From Hyalangium gracile (GTDB lineage: Bacteria; Myxococcota; Myxococcia; Myxococcales; Myxococcaceae): DNA of 64,000 bases. Positions 43,212 through 52,465 of the stretch are shown here, piece after piece; positions within the stretch are counted from its first letter, which is position 1, and every line of letters begins with the position of its first letter. The notes beneath the pieces are model-generated. The model saw only the letters and a program-made list of their open reading frames with translations. It had not been told where the DNA came from and searched no databases. The stretch covers positions 434,001-498,000 of the forward strand of contig NZ_JAHXBG010000004.1 of NCBI RefSeq assembly GCF_020103725.1, in the 5' to 3' direction. The position numbers and the translations under genes were made by a program.

Positions 43212-46200
43212 TCAGGAGGACTTCTGGATGGGGAGCTCGAGCGTGGCCGTGGCGCCCTTGCCCAGCCCTTCGCTCTCCAGCAGCAGGCGCCCTCCCATCG
43301 CCTGCGCCGCCAGCGCGCTCGAGTGCAGGCCAAAGCCATGGCCCTCCTTGCGCGTGGTGAAGCCGTGCGCGAAGAGCTGCCTGCGGACGTCTGGCGTGAA
43401 GCCCCTGCCGCTGTCCACCACCTGGATGCGGACCAGGTTCCCCTGGGGCAGCTCCAGCCGCACGCACAGCGTCCGCTGCCCCTCGGGGGCGTCGTCCATG
43501 GCGTACTTCGCGTTGCTGATGAGGTTGATGAGGATCTGCAGCACCTTGTGCTTGTCCACCCGCACCCGGGGCAGCGAGGCGAACTCGCGCTGCACGGACA
43601 CGCCGTGGCGCTGCAGCGCGGCCAGCTGGAAGCGCAGGCTGTCCTCGATGAGCTGGGCCAGGTCCCACTCGTCGAGGATGAGCGACGTCTTGGCGTAGTC
43701 CTGCTGCACCCGGACGATGGCGTGGATGTGCTCGATGTGCAGGCCCATCTCGTACATGTTCATCCGCAGCTGTGTCCGCTCGTTGAGCAGCTCGTCGGTG
43801 AGCGCCGCGAAGTAGCCCGGCAGGACGCGGCCTCGCGGGTCCTTCGTCAGGAAGCTCACCAGATCATCCCCGTGCTCCTTGAGCATGGAGGCCAGCTGCG
43901 CCGCCCGGTCGATGCGCGACGTGGCCACCACGGCGCGCATCTGCTCCAGGTTGATGACCGCGCTGGTGAGCACGTTGCCGACGTTGTGCAGCACGTTGGA
44001 GGCGATCTCCGCCATGCCCGCCGCCCGCGCCGTGTCCACCAGCTGGGTCTGCGCCTGCTTGAGCTCGCGCGTGCGCTCCTCCACGCGCCGCTCCAGCTCG
44101 TCGTTGGCGCCGCGCAGGGCGGTCTCGGCGCGCTGCACCTCGGCGTACAGCCGCGCGTTCTCGATGGAGATGGCCGCCTGCGAGGCGAGCTGCGTCAGCA
44201 GCGCGATGCGGCCCGGGGTGAACGCCCCGGAGGCCAGCCTGTTCTCCAGGTACATCACCCCCGACAGCGACTCCTGGCGCAGCAGCGGCAGGCAGAGCAC
44301 GGACCGGGCGCCGCTGTGCTCGAGGTAGGGATCGGCCGAGAACGGATGGGGCTCCGCCGCGTCGCCGATGAGCACATGCTCATGCGTGCGCCGGACGTAG
44401 GAGATGATCGTCCAGGGCAGGGCGGCCTCGGCCCCCCCCGGAGGCGCCTGCTCGCCGCCCGAGGCGCTCCGCGTGTCGGCCACGGCCACGAGCTTGTCCC
44501 CGCGCGGCAGCAGCAGCGCCCCATGCTGGGCTCCCGCGCTCTCGGTGGCCACCCGCATGAGCGTGGACACCAGCCGCTCCAGGACGATCTCGCTGGAGAC
44601 GGCCTGCTGGGCCTTCACCACGGCGAGCGCGTCGAGCTCGCGGGACTCCGAGGTGGTGGTGCTGGTGACGGCGCTCGAGGGCGCCACCGAAGTCACCAGG
44701 GCCGGCCACAGGGCGTCCAGCTGCTTGACCTTGCCCTGCGCTCCCCACCGCGCGTACGCCTCCCGGGCCTGGCGCGCGTAGGACTCGGCGATGAAGGGGG
44801 CCTGCCGCTTGCGGTAGAAGCTCGCCGCCAGCTCGCACACGAGGGCCACGTGCTGGATGAAGCCGTGCTCGCGCGCCAGCCGCAGGGCCTCCTCGTACGC
44901 GGGCAGCACCTCCTCCAGGCGGCCCCGGAGCCGGGCCAGCTCCGCGAACACCAGCCGCTCGAGCGCGCGGAACGTCTCCGGGCAGTTGCCCGCCCACTCC
45001 TCGAGCTGTCGCCAGTGCTCCTCCGCCGTCTCGAGGTAGCGCCGCCGCTCCGCCTCCGCCGCCCCCTCGCAGCAGGCGATCAAGGTGAGGGCGCGGAAGA
45101 GGTGGTAGTCCAGGAGCGGGATGATGCCGATGAAGGACCAGATGAGCGCCGCCGCCTTGTCCCCCGCCGCCCGGGCCTCCGCGTAGGCGCCACACATGAA
45201 GCGCGCCTGCATCTTGGCGAGCCAGTACTGGCACACCATGCTGCTCATGTGGGCCGGCGTCAGCCCGTCCTCGAAGGCCTCCTCGTCGAAGCCCTCTCCG
45301 TCCAGCGTGCCGAACGTGAGCGAGCGGCCCCGCAGCTGCTGCACGTAGCGCATGACGATGAGGGTGGTCTCCATCACCCCCACGAAGCCCGTCTTGCGCA
45401 TGAAGTCCACCCGGGAGAGGGCGTCCTCGTAGACGTCGTCCAGGCCGTGGCCCATGGCCAGCCGGTTCCAGACGAGGTGGCCGACGATGTAGCAGGCGAA
45501 CAGGTAGTTGTTCGTCTGCAGCGCGTGCTGGAAGCCGCTCAGGGCGTGCTCGTGCGCGACGGCCAGGGGCCGGCACCAGTAGCTGATCATCTCCAGGTTG
45601 AAGAGCGCCCGGGTCCGCTCGTGGTTCAGGTTGTAGCGCTCGACGAGCGCGCAGGCGAGCACGCCATAGGCGTGGGCCTCCTGGTAGCTCTTGAAGAACT
45701 TCCCGAGCAGCACTCCGAGCGAGCTGTACCCGATGACCGACTCGTGGGTGTTGCCGTAGCGCAGGCTCAGGGAGACCATCCGGCAGACATGCAGGACGAG
45801 CAGGTTGTTGTCGGTGAAGTAGGCCGAGGGGAACATGCGCGCCAGCACGCTCATCACCGGCTTCATGTCCGCGTCCGTCATCAGCGGCAGCTCGACGAGG
45901 CTCTCGATGGAGCGCCCCCCCAGCAGGGCCTGAAGCTCCGCGCGCGCCGCCGCGGCCTCCTCCCAGGTGGGGTGCGGATCCATGGGCATGCCCAGCAGGG
46001 CCAGGCACTCCAGCAGGCAGGTGACGGAGGCCTCAATCTCCCCGGAGATGAGGTGCAGCTCGTGCATCAGGCCGTAGGCGGCGGCGATGTCCGTCCGGCT
46101 CCGGGCCCGGGTGCGGAGCCCCTCCAGCAGCCGGCGGGCCTCGGCGGCGTTGCCGTTCATCAGCTCGCTGCTGGCGCGATCGAGCTGCACCTTGAAGGCC

Positions 46201-48515
46201 AGCGCGTAGTCCGTCTCCCAGGCCTCGCCCGGGATGAGCTGGAAGGCCATCGACAGGTAGGTGGCGGCCGAGTCGTGCGCGCTCGAGGCCCGGGCCCGCC
46301 GGCCCGCCTCGGCGTTCAGGCGCGCCAGGCGGTGGCGCTCCTCCGGGCTGGTGATGAGCTCCACGCCGGTGTTGAGCTGGCTGACGAGCTCGAAGAGCTG
46401 CTCGCGCACCTCCTCCGGCGACAGGCTCTCCAGCAGCAGCCGCCCGATGCGCAGGTGGATGGCCTTGCGCGCTCCCTCGGGGATGAGGGCATGCGCCGCC
46501 TGCTGGATCCTGTCATGCAGGAACCGGTACCGCTCCGAGGCGCTGCGCACCACCAGCCCCTCCTGGAGCGCCGGCTCGAGGCCCTGCTCCGCCTCGCCCA
46601 CGTCCATGCCGGCGATGATGGCCAGCATCCCCAGCGAGAAGCTGTTGCCCACGCACGCCGCCAGGGTGAGCAGGTGCTGGGTGCTCGCGGGCAGCTGGTG
46701 CAGGTTGCGAGCCATGAAGTCGACGATGTTGTCGGAGTACCCCCTGGCGCGGACGCCCTCCGCATCCCACCGCCACCCCCCGCCGGGCGCGCGGCTGAGG
46801 AGCCCATCGTGGTGCAGCGCCAGCATCAGCTGGAGCAGGAAGAACGGGTTGCCCCCTGTCTTCGCGTACACCTGCTCCGAGAGCGGAGCGGTGAGCTCCG
46901 CCTTCGCGCCCGGCAGCGCGTCGGCCACCAGGTGCTGGAGCTGCTCCAGGCTCAGCGGCTCGAGCTGGAGGTCCGTCACCCGCGTCTTCGCCTTGCGCAC
47001 CTCCGCCAGCGTCATCGTCAGCGGGTGCGAGGGGCTCACCTCGTTGTCGCGGTAGGCGCCGATCCACAGCGTCGGCGGCGCCGCCTCCTCGGTGAGCAGG
47101 GACTGCAGGAGCCGGAGGCTGGCCAGGTCCGCCCACTGGAGATCATCCAGGAACACCACCAGCGGGTGCTCGGCGGTGGCGAAGACGCCGAGGAACTGGA
47201 GGAAGGCCTGGTTGAAGCGGTGCTGCGCCTCGGCGGGCGGCAGCTCGGGGACGGCCGGCTGCGGCCCCATGAGGAGCCCCAGCTGCGGCACCAGGTCCAC
47301 CAGCACCTGGCCGTTGCCCTGGAGGGCCTCTCGCAGGCGCTCGCGCCACCGGGCGACCTCCTCGTCGGTGCCCGCCAGCAGCTGCTGCCCCAGCCCCCGC
47401 AGGGCCTGGGCCAGGGTGGCGTAGGGCACGTCTCGCTGGAGCTGGTCGAACTTGCCGCTCAGGAAGAAGCCCCGCCGCTGGACGACGGGCTTGTGCAGCT
47501 CGTGCACCACCGACGACTTGCCGATGCCGGAGTAGCCGCGCACCAGCATGAGCTCGGGCCGGCCTCCGCTGGCGATGCGCTCGAAGCCCTGGAGCAGGGT
47601 GGCGACGTGGGCGTCGCGCCCGTAGAGCCGCTGGGGGAGCTGGAAGCGGCTGGGGAGGTCCCGCTTGCCCAGCACGAAGACGTCGAGGGTGCCCCGGCGC
47701 AGGCCCTCCGCGCACTCCGCCAGGTCGTGCCTCAGCCCCTCCGCGCTCTGGTAGCGCTCCTCGGCGACCTTGGCCAGGCACCGCATGACGATGGCGGACA
47801 GCACCGGCGGGATGCTGGAGATGAGCTCGTGCGGCGGCCGGGGCTGCTGGGCCATGTGCGCGTGGAACCACTCGAGCGCGTCCCTCCCCTGGAACGGCCG
47901 CACTCCCGTGAGCAGCTCGTAGAACGTCACGCCCAGCGAGTAGAAGTCCGTGCGGTAGTCCAGCGCGCGGTTCATCCGCCCGGTCTGCTCCGGGGACATG
48001 TAGGCCAGCGTTCCCTCGATGAGGTGCGTCGGCGCCGCGTCCACATGCTCGGTGCGCTGGAGCGTGGCGGCGCCAAAGTCGATGATGCGCGGCTCGCCCA
48101 GCGGCGTGATGATGATGTTCGAGGGCTTGATGTCCTTGTGGATGACGCCCCGCAGGTGGATCTCCGCCAGCGTGGCGGCCAGCGAGACGGCCAGCTCGAG
48201 GAAGCGCTCGAGCCCGAAGGGGGAGCCCACCGCCTCGGAGAGGGGCACCCCCTGGACCTCCTCGAGGATCAGCACGGGCCTGTCGTGGATGCGCTCGCAG
48301 CCATGGGGCCGGGTGACACCGCGCACGCCCTGGAGCCGCTGCAGGATGCCGTGCTCCCGGCGGTACCGCTCGTCCTCGCGGGAGCCCACCACGGGGCCCA
48401 CCGGCGTCTTGATGATGACCGGTGCGCCATCCTCCTCGCGCACCGCCTGGAACAGCATGTTCGAGCCATTGACGCGGACCGGACGATGGATCGTGTAACC
48501 CGGGAGCTTCAACAT
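43212..48515 (-). CDS. Hybrid Ser/Thr kinase / AAA ATPase / GAF / sensor histidine kinase
   Basis: 1767 residues. The kinase domain covers about 5-265 (VIHKDIKPSNIIITPLGEPR, IIDFGAATL). An AAA_16 ATPase covers about 285-560 (LMLVRGYSGIGKSSVVHELH, PLVVFLDDLQWADLASLRLL). Helical repeats extend to about 1290, then a GAF domain (about 1310-1470), a coiled coil, an H-box in SNVLHNVGNVLTSAVINLEQ and a HATPase domain (INLISNAKYAMDD, IQVVDSGRGFTPDVRRQLFA, GLHSSALAAQAMGG). ATG 48515 (MLKLPGYTIH) is preferred. It has no receiver domain and no membrane segment. The FHA-type sigma54 activator just downstream is a plausible phosphorylation target. Confidence 0.93.
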   Translation of the reverse strand: MLKLPGYTIHRPVRVNGSNMLFQAVREEDGAPVIIKTPVGPVVGSREDERYRREHGILQRLQGVRGVTRPHGCERIHDRPVLILEEVQGVPLSEAVGSPFGLERFLELAVSLAATLAEIHLRGVIHKDIKPSNIIITPLGEPRIIDFGAATLQRTEHVDAAPTHLIEGTLAYMSPEQTGRMNRALDYRTDFYSLGVTFYELLTGVRPFQGRDALEWFHAHMAQQPRPPHELISSIPPVLSAIVMRCLAKVAEERYQSAEGLRHDLAECAEGLRRGTLDVFVLGKRDLPSRFQLPQRLYGRDAHVATLLQGFERIASGGRPELMLVRGYSGIGKSSVVHELHKPVVQRRGFFLSGKFDQLQRDVPYATLAQALRGLGQQLLAGTDEEVARWRERLREALQGNGQVLVDLVPQLGLLMGPQPAVPELPPAEAQHRFNQAFLQFLGVFATAEHPLVVFLDDLQWADLASLRLLQSLLTEEAAPPTLWIGAYRDNEVSPSHPLTMTLAEVRKAKTRVTDLQLEPLSLEQLQHLVADALPGAKAELTAPLSEQVYAKTGGNPFFLLQLMLALHHDGLLSRAPGGGWRWDAEGVRARGYSDNIVDFMARNLHQLPASTQHLLTLAACVGNSFSLGMLAIIAGMDVGEAEQGLEPALQEGLVVRSASERYRFLHDRIQQAAHALIPEGARKAIHLRIGRLLLESLSPEEVREQLFELVSQLNTGVELITSPEERHRLARLNAEAGRRARASSAHDSAATYLSMAFQLIPGEAWETDYALAFKVQLDRASSELMNGNAAEARRLLEGLRTRARSRTDIAAAYGLMHELHLISGEIEASVTCLLECLALLGMPMDPHPTWEEAAAARAELQALLGGRSIESLVELPLMTDADMKPVMSVLARMFPSAYFTDNNLLVLHVCRMVSLSLRYGNTHESVIGYSSLGVLLGKFFKSYQEAHAYGVLACALVERYNLNHERTRALFNLEMISYWCRPLAVAHEHALSGFQHALQTNNYLFACYIVGHLVWNRLAMGHGLDDVYEDALSRVDFMRKTGFVGVMETTLIVMRYVQQLRGRSLTFGTLDGEGFDEEAFEDGLTPAHMSSMVCQYWLAKMQARFMCGAYAEARAAGDKAAALIWSFIGIIPLLDYHLFRALTLIACCEGAAEAERRRYLETAEEHWRQLEEWAGNCPETFRALERLVFAELARLRGRLEEVLPAYEEALRLAREHGFIQHVALVCELAASFYRKRQAPFIAESYARQAREAYARWGAQGKVKQLDALWPALVTSVAPSSAVTSTTTSESRELDALAVVKAQQAVSSEIVLERLVSTLMRVATESAGAQHGALLLPRGDKLVAVADTRSASGGEQAPPGGAEAALPWTIISYVRRTHEHVLIGDAAEPHPFSADPYLEHSGARSVLCLPLLRQESLSGVMYLENRLASGAFTPGRIALLTQLASQAAISIENARLYAEVQRAETALRGANDELERRVEERTRELKQAQTQLVDTARAAGMAEIASNVLHNVGNVLTSAVINLEQMRAVVATSRIDRAAQLASMLKEHGDDLVSFLTKDPRGRVLPGYFAALTDELLNERTQLRMNMYEMGLHIEHIHAIVRVQQDYAKTSLILDEWDLAQLIEDSLRFQLAALQRHGVSVQREFASLPRVRVDKHKVLQILINLISNAKYAMDDAPEGQRTLCVRLELPQGNLVRIQVVDSGRGFTPDVRRQLFAHGFTTRKEGHGFGLHSSALAAQAMGGRLLLESEGLGKGATATLELPIQKSS

Positions 48516-48567
48516 GGGGTGGAGTCCACCGCCAGGGCCACGTTCACGCAAGGCCCCGGGGACGGCC

Positions 48568-50124
48568 TCAGAAGAGCACGCGCTGGACTCCCGCCGCCTG
48601 GAAGATGTAGTCGCGCGAGGCCTCGAGCGCGGCGCGCAGCTGCGGCCAGTTCACGTCCACCAGGGCGCCCCGCCACTTGCGGATCCTCCCCGCGACGATG
48701 ACCGTGTCCACGTTGCCGCGCTCCATCAACGTCACCACGGCGCCCGGCACGTTGTTGAGCGGGGCCACGTTGATGTCGTCCGCGCGCAGCATGATGATGT
48801 CCGCCTCCTTGCCCGGCGTCAGCGTGCCGACCTTGTGGCCGAGGCGGGCCACCCGGGCCCCCTCCACCGTGGCGAAGCGGATGACGTCGCGGCTGGTGAG
48901 CAGCTCGGGCAGGTTCGTCTCGCCGTTCAGCGCCCGCTCGTTGATGAGCGCCCGCTGGAGCGTGAAGGTGCTCCGCATCTGGGTGAAGAAGTCCGCCGTC
49001 AGCGTGCACTCGACATCCGTGCTGAGCGAGGGCTGCACGCCGTGGTTGAGCGCGGCCTGGATGGGCGGCATGCCGTGCCGCATCGTCATCTCGATGGGCA
49101 CCGCCAGCGAGAGCGTCACGCCCGACTGGGCGATCGCCTGCCACGAGCCCTCGGAGATGCGCGTGGCGTGGATGAACTCGATGTCCGGGCCGAGCAGGCC
49201 CTCGCTCGCCAGCTGCTCCACGAGCGTCTCCTGGCCCAGGCTGCCGACGAGGTGGGAGACGATGTGCAGGCCGTTCTGCCGCGCCAGGGCCCAGTAGGTC
49301 CGGAAGGCGGGATCGAACACCTCTCCGCCCATGGCCAGCGTCAGGAGCTGATCCGTCGAGGAGAAGTACTGCCTGCGGAGCCGCTGGAGATCATTCGGGA
49401 AGATGTTGCCGGGGCCCACGCCCGGTGAGTACACGAAGACCGAGCGGCGGCCCGCGGCCTGGAGCCCGCGGATGACGGCGTCGGTGTGCTCCGGCGTGTG
49501 GCCCACCTGCGAGGTATCCACGACGGTCGTCACGCCCGCGTCCAGCTGGCTGAGCGAGGCGATGAGCTCGGCGATGAAGGCGTCCTGCGGACGGTAGACG
49601 GGCGTAATCTTGGTGTGGATGTAGTCCAGGTAGTTCTTCTCGCCGTGCGGCAGCCCGTCGTTGGACAGCAGGCCGTCCGACAGGAAGCTGCGCAGCGCGG
49701 TCTGGTACTGGTGGTGATGGGTGTCGACGAACCCCGGCATGACGATCATCCCGGAGGCGTTGATGACAATGGCACCCAGGGCGTTCAGGTTGGGCCCCAC
49801 CGCGATGATCTTCTTGCCCTCGATGAGCACGTCCCCGCAGGCGAAGTCGCCCACGTTCGGATCCATGCTGAGCACCGCGCCGCCCTTCAGCAGGTAGCGC
49901 ACGTTCAGCGAGCCGGTGTCCACGGGCAGGCCCGTGGGCCCGGTTCCGCTCTCGGGCGATACGCCGCCCGTCCCAGGCGCTGCCACCGCCGGTGTGGGCG
50001 CGGAAGAGGCTGCCACGGCTCCGAGGGCGGAAGCGCCTACCGCGAGAAGCTCGCGCCGGGAGGTACCTGGCTTCGGTGACGCGCCGTCATGCGGCGAGTG
50101 GTTCCCACAGAGCACCTGACACAT
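48568..50124 (-). CDS. Tat-exported amidohydrolase (metal-dependent, cytosine-deaminase-like superfamily)
   Basis: 518 residues. A twin-arginine signal (GTSRRELLAVGASALGAVAA) precedes a Thr/Pro-rich linker. The amidohydrolase domain has its own small beta-sandwich (VRYLLKGGAVLSMDPNVG, GDVLIEGKKIIAVGP) and metal-site motifs GFVDTHHHQYQTALR, HIVSHLVG, IEFIHATRIS and the distal Asp in QPSLSTDVECTL. The end of the family (VGTLTPGKEADIIMLRADD) is present. It is related to the chlorohydrolase/8-oxoguanine deaminase group, acting in the periplasm; the substrate is not predictable. Monocistronic as far as seen. Confidence 0.9.
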   Translation of the reverse strand: MCQVLCGNHSPHDGASPKPGTSRRELLAVGASALGAVAASSAPTPAVAAPGTGGVSPESGTGPTGLPVDTGSLNVRYLLKGGAVLSMDPNVGDFACGDVLIEGKKIIAVGPNLNALGAIVINASGMIVMPGFVDTHHHQYQTALRSFLSDGLLSNDGLPHGEKNYLDYIHTKITPVYRPQDAFIAELIASLSQLDAGVTTVVDTSQVGHTPEHTDAVIRGLQAAGRRSVFVYSPGVGPGNIFPNDLQRLRRQYFSSTDQLLTLAMGGEVFDPAFRTYWALARQNGLHIVSHLVGSLGQETLVEQLASEGLLGPDIEFIHATRISEGSWQAIAQSGVTLSLAVPIEMTMRHGMPPIQAALNHGVQPSLSTDVECTLTADFFTQMRSTFTLQRALINERALNGETNLPELLTSRDVIRFATVEGARVARLGHKVGTLTPGKEADIIMLRADDINVAPLNNVPGAVVTLMERGNVDTVIVAGRIRKWRGALVDVNWPQLRAALEASRDYIFQAAGVQRVLF

Positions 50125-50584
50125 GTCTCGTTTCTCCCTCTGGATTCACCAGAACCCTGGTTGCGCTACGTCTCCCGATGCACTCTCGATGAGCCCCTTG
50201 GAGCGCGCGGAGGATAACGCGCGGCGCAACACAGCGTCGAGGGAGCACCGGTCCGGTGGGAGCCGGGGTCACCTCCGACCCTCGAGGTCTGATCTCTCGG
50301 AGGTCGGTGTGGTTGTGAGGCATGAGCACGTCACGCGCGCTCACCGTCGCCTCGGGCGTGGGGTGGCTGGCCACAGCCAGGGTGGCGGAGTGGCCCTGCT
50401 CGCGGCGCCCAGGCTGTGGCCCGTCACGGTGAGCGTGACGCCCTGCCATCCCAGACGCCCGGAACGCGACCCCTCGCTGGAGCCTCGTCCCGGCGGACCC
50501 GATGCATTCTGGAGACAGGCGACGGAACTGGAGATGAAGCGGCTCACATGAATCGTGTGAACCGCTTCACATGGGGCGCTCGCC
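50125..50584. other. Intergenic region with one strong palindrome
   Basis: No reading frame looks real. The only notable structure is the hairpin at 50536-50568. The upstream part must carry the amidohydrolase promoter. Confidence 0.5.
50536..50568. terminator. Long inverted repeat just after the LVIVD lipoprotein gene
   Basis: GAAGCGG then TCACA pair with TGTGA then CCGCTTC around a seven-base loop (12 pairs interrupted by one mismatch). It stands 17 bases after the stop of the minus-strand lipoprotein gene, so it may be its terminator. No T-run is present, and an operator role is also possible. Confidence 0.5.
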
Positions 50585-52204
50585 TCAGAGCTCCTTGAAG
50601 ATGAGCAGGCCTCGCGAGGAGTCCACCCCGTACACGTAGCCATCTCCTGGGATGCGGATGCCGATGAGCCCATCGAAGACGCTCTCGGTCCGGTGCGGGT
50701 CCGTCTCGCGGACGGTGTTGTAGTGAGCCACCTGCCTGGGGCGCGTGGGGTTGGACACGTCCAGCACGCGCAGGCCGTCCTGGTACCAGGCGATGTAGAG
50801 CAGGTTGCCGCGCAGGAGGAGGTTGTGAATGGAGGTGAAGGGCCGGTGCGTGCGGAACTCGCCAATCTTCACGATGCGCTCGGGGCGGGTGACGTCGAGC
50901 ACGCGCAGGTGGGAGTAGTTGTACTCACCGCCCTCGAAGGCGATGGTGAGCCCGGCGAAGGTGCCCACCGCGCTGTGGTGCGCGAAGCTGAAGTCCGGCC
51001 GGAGGTACGTGCCCAGCACTCGCACGTTGTCCAGGTCGGTGACGTCCAGGACGAAGTAGCCACCGTAGGAATTGCTGACATAGAGGCGCCCTCCGTAGAC
51101 GAAGGAGTCGTGCGCCCCACCCAGGGAGGCATCGTCGGGCAGGGAGATGACGGTGCGCGGCTGGGGATCCAGCGGCTGGGAGATGTCATGCACGTGCGTG
51201 CCGCTGGAGGTGGCCATGGAGTAGAGCCGGTCTCCGTCGACGAGCACCGTGTGGGTGCCGTAGCTGCTCCCCGTCGTGAGGCTGCGCACGAACTGGGGCT
51301 CCGCGGGGTTGGAGATGTCGTAGACGATCGTCCCTGCCTTGTTGCTGGCCACATAGAGCGCGTCGCCCTTGGCCCAGACGCCATTCCAGTAGGTGTCCCC
51401 GGGCGGGGAGAGGGTCTTCTTGAGCACGGGGTTTCGAGGGTCGCTCACGTCGAAGACGGAGAGCCCACCGACGCGCACCTGGTGCGGAATGGAGACGACG
51501 TAGGCATGCCCCTTGGTGACGTAGATGTCCACGGGCAGGCCCACGGGCGTGTAGCCCTCCGAGACGAGCTCGAGGTTACCGGAGGACTCGGGCTCTCCGC
51601 CCCAGCTGGAGACGCGATGGCCCTCGAAGGTGCCCGACTGGATGAGCCGCGTCCGCGAGCAGTGCGCGTAGCAGCCGGTGATGATGTCGGCGCCTTTCTT
51701 CTGGCAGCCCGCCAGCGCGACGGTGGTGCCATTGCGAGGCTGGTAGCCACGGACGAAGAAGCGGCCTTCCCCCGTGTCGCGCAGGGTGAGGGGCTCGAAG
51801 AACATGGTGCCGCCGTCTTCCTGGAACAGGACGCCCGCGCTGCCGAAGGCGACGCTGCCCCCAGCCTGTGGAGGCCGCGAGTCCCGGAGGGGGAAATGGT
51901 AGATGGCCCCGTTGGGCAGGTCCGAGAGCGTCTCCCGGTTGCACTGGGAGAGATCGAAGCGGGACATCTCCTGGCAGACCTGGACGCCGCCGTCCCCTCT
52001 ATCGAAGGTGCAGGGCGCGAAGCTGCCCTGGTCCAGGAAGTCCCCGCGCTCCTCGAGCTCGGTGTAGGTGCCATCCCAGACATAGGGCCCCGCGTCGGGC
52101 GTGCCGGCGTCGGCGGGCGGTGTGTCGGGTGAGTCGTCACAGCCTGAGAGCAGCAGCGACAGCAGGGCGCTGGCGGACACCAGCACTCGGAGCGGCATGG
52201 CCAT
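50585..52204 (-). CDS. LVIVD-repeat surface lipoprotein
   Basis: 539 residues. Lipoprotein signal LRVLVSASALLSLLLSGCDD. An Asp/Pro/Ala-rich linker and a Cys-containing domain of about 150 residues follow. The C-terminal half is a propeller of LVIVD-type units (GGLSVFDVSDPRNPVLKKTL, AGTIVYDISNPAEPQFVRSL, THVHDISQPLDPQPRTVISL, YFVLDVTDLDNVRVLGTY, LRVLDVTRPERIVKIGEF, LRVLDVSNPTRPRQVAHY). Such repeats are common in secreted proteins of bacteria and archaea. No enzyme motif was seen. It is divergent from the sugar-dehydrogenase-like lipoprotein with a 261-base shared promoter region. Confidence 0.85.
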   Translation of the reverse strand: MAMPLRVLVSASALLSLLLSGCDDSPDTPPADAGTPDAGPYVWDGTYTELEERGDFLDQGSFAPCTFDRGDGGVQVCQEMSRFDLSQCNRETLSDLPNGAIYHFPLRDSRPPQAGGSVAFGSAGVLFQEDGGTMFFEPLTLRDTGEGRFFVRGYQPRNGTTVALAGCQKKGADIITGCYAHCSRTRLIQSGTFEGHRVSSWGGEPESSGNLELVSEGYTPVGLPVDIYVTKGHAYVVSIPHQVRVGGLSVFDVSDPRNPVLKKTLSPPGDTYWNGVWAKGDALYVASNKAGTIVYDISNPAEPQFVRSLTTGSSYGTHTVLVDGDRLYSMATSSGTHVHDISQPLDPQPRTVISLPDDASLGGAHDSFVYGGRLYVSNSYGGYFVLDVTDLDNVRVLGTYLRPDFSFAHHSAVGTFAGLTIAFEGGEYNYSHLRVLDVTRPERIVKIGEFRTHRPFTSIHNLLLRGNLLYIAWYQDGLRVLDVSNPTRPRQVAHYNTVRETDPHRTESVFDGLIGIRIPGDGYVYGVDSSRGLLIFKEL

Positions 52205-52465
52205 GGAGCACTTCCCGGGAAATCGCTACGTGGAGGCGTTGGCGCTCCATGAGGATACCGTTGCACCTGCAACGCGTCGAACAAGAGAGCGAGAGCGCAC
52301 CCTGACGCAGCGCTCCAGGTGAATGCCCGAAGGCAGCTTCCTGGACGCCTGGCGAGGGATCGCCAGCACACTAGCGGACACCCGCCAGATCGTTTGATGG
52401 CGCGCCTGTCCCACCTTGCATATTGGACCTCCAAGCAGACCCATTCCGTCCCTGGAGAGAGCTCC

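Noticed and set aside
43323-48701. 1792-codon plus-strand frame opposite the hybrid kinase
   Set aside because: Antisense open frame typical for 70% GC DNA. The minus strand has all kinase, AAA, GAF and HATPase motifs.
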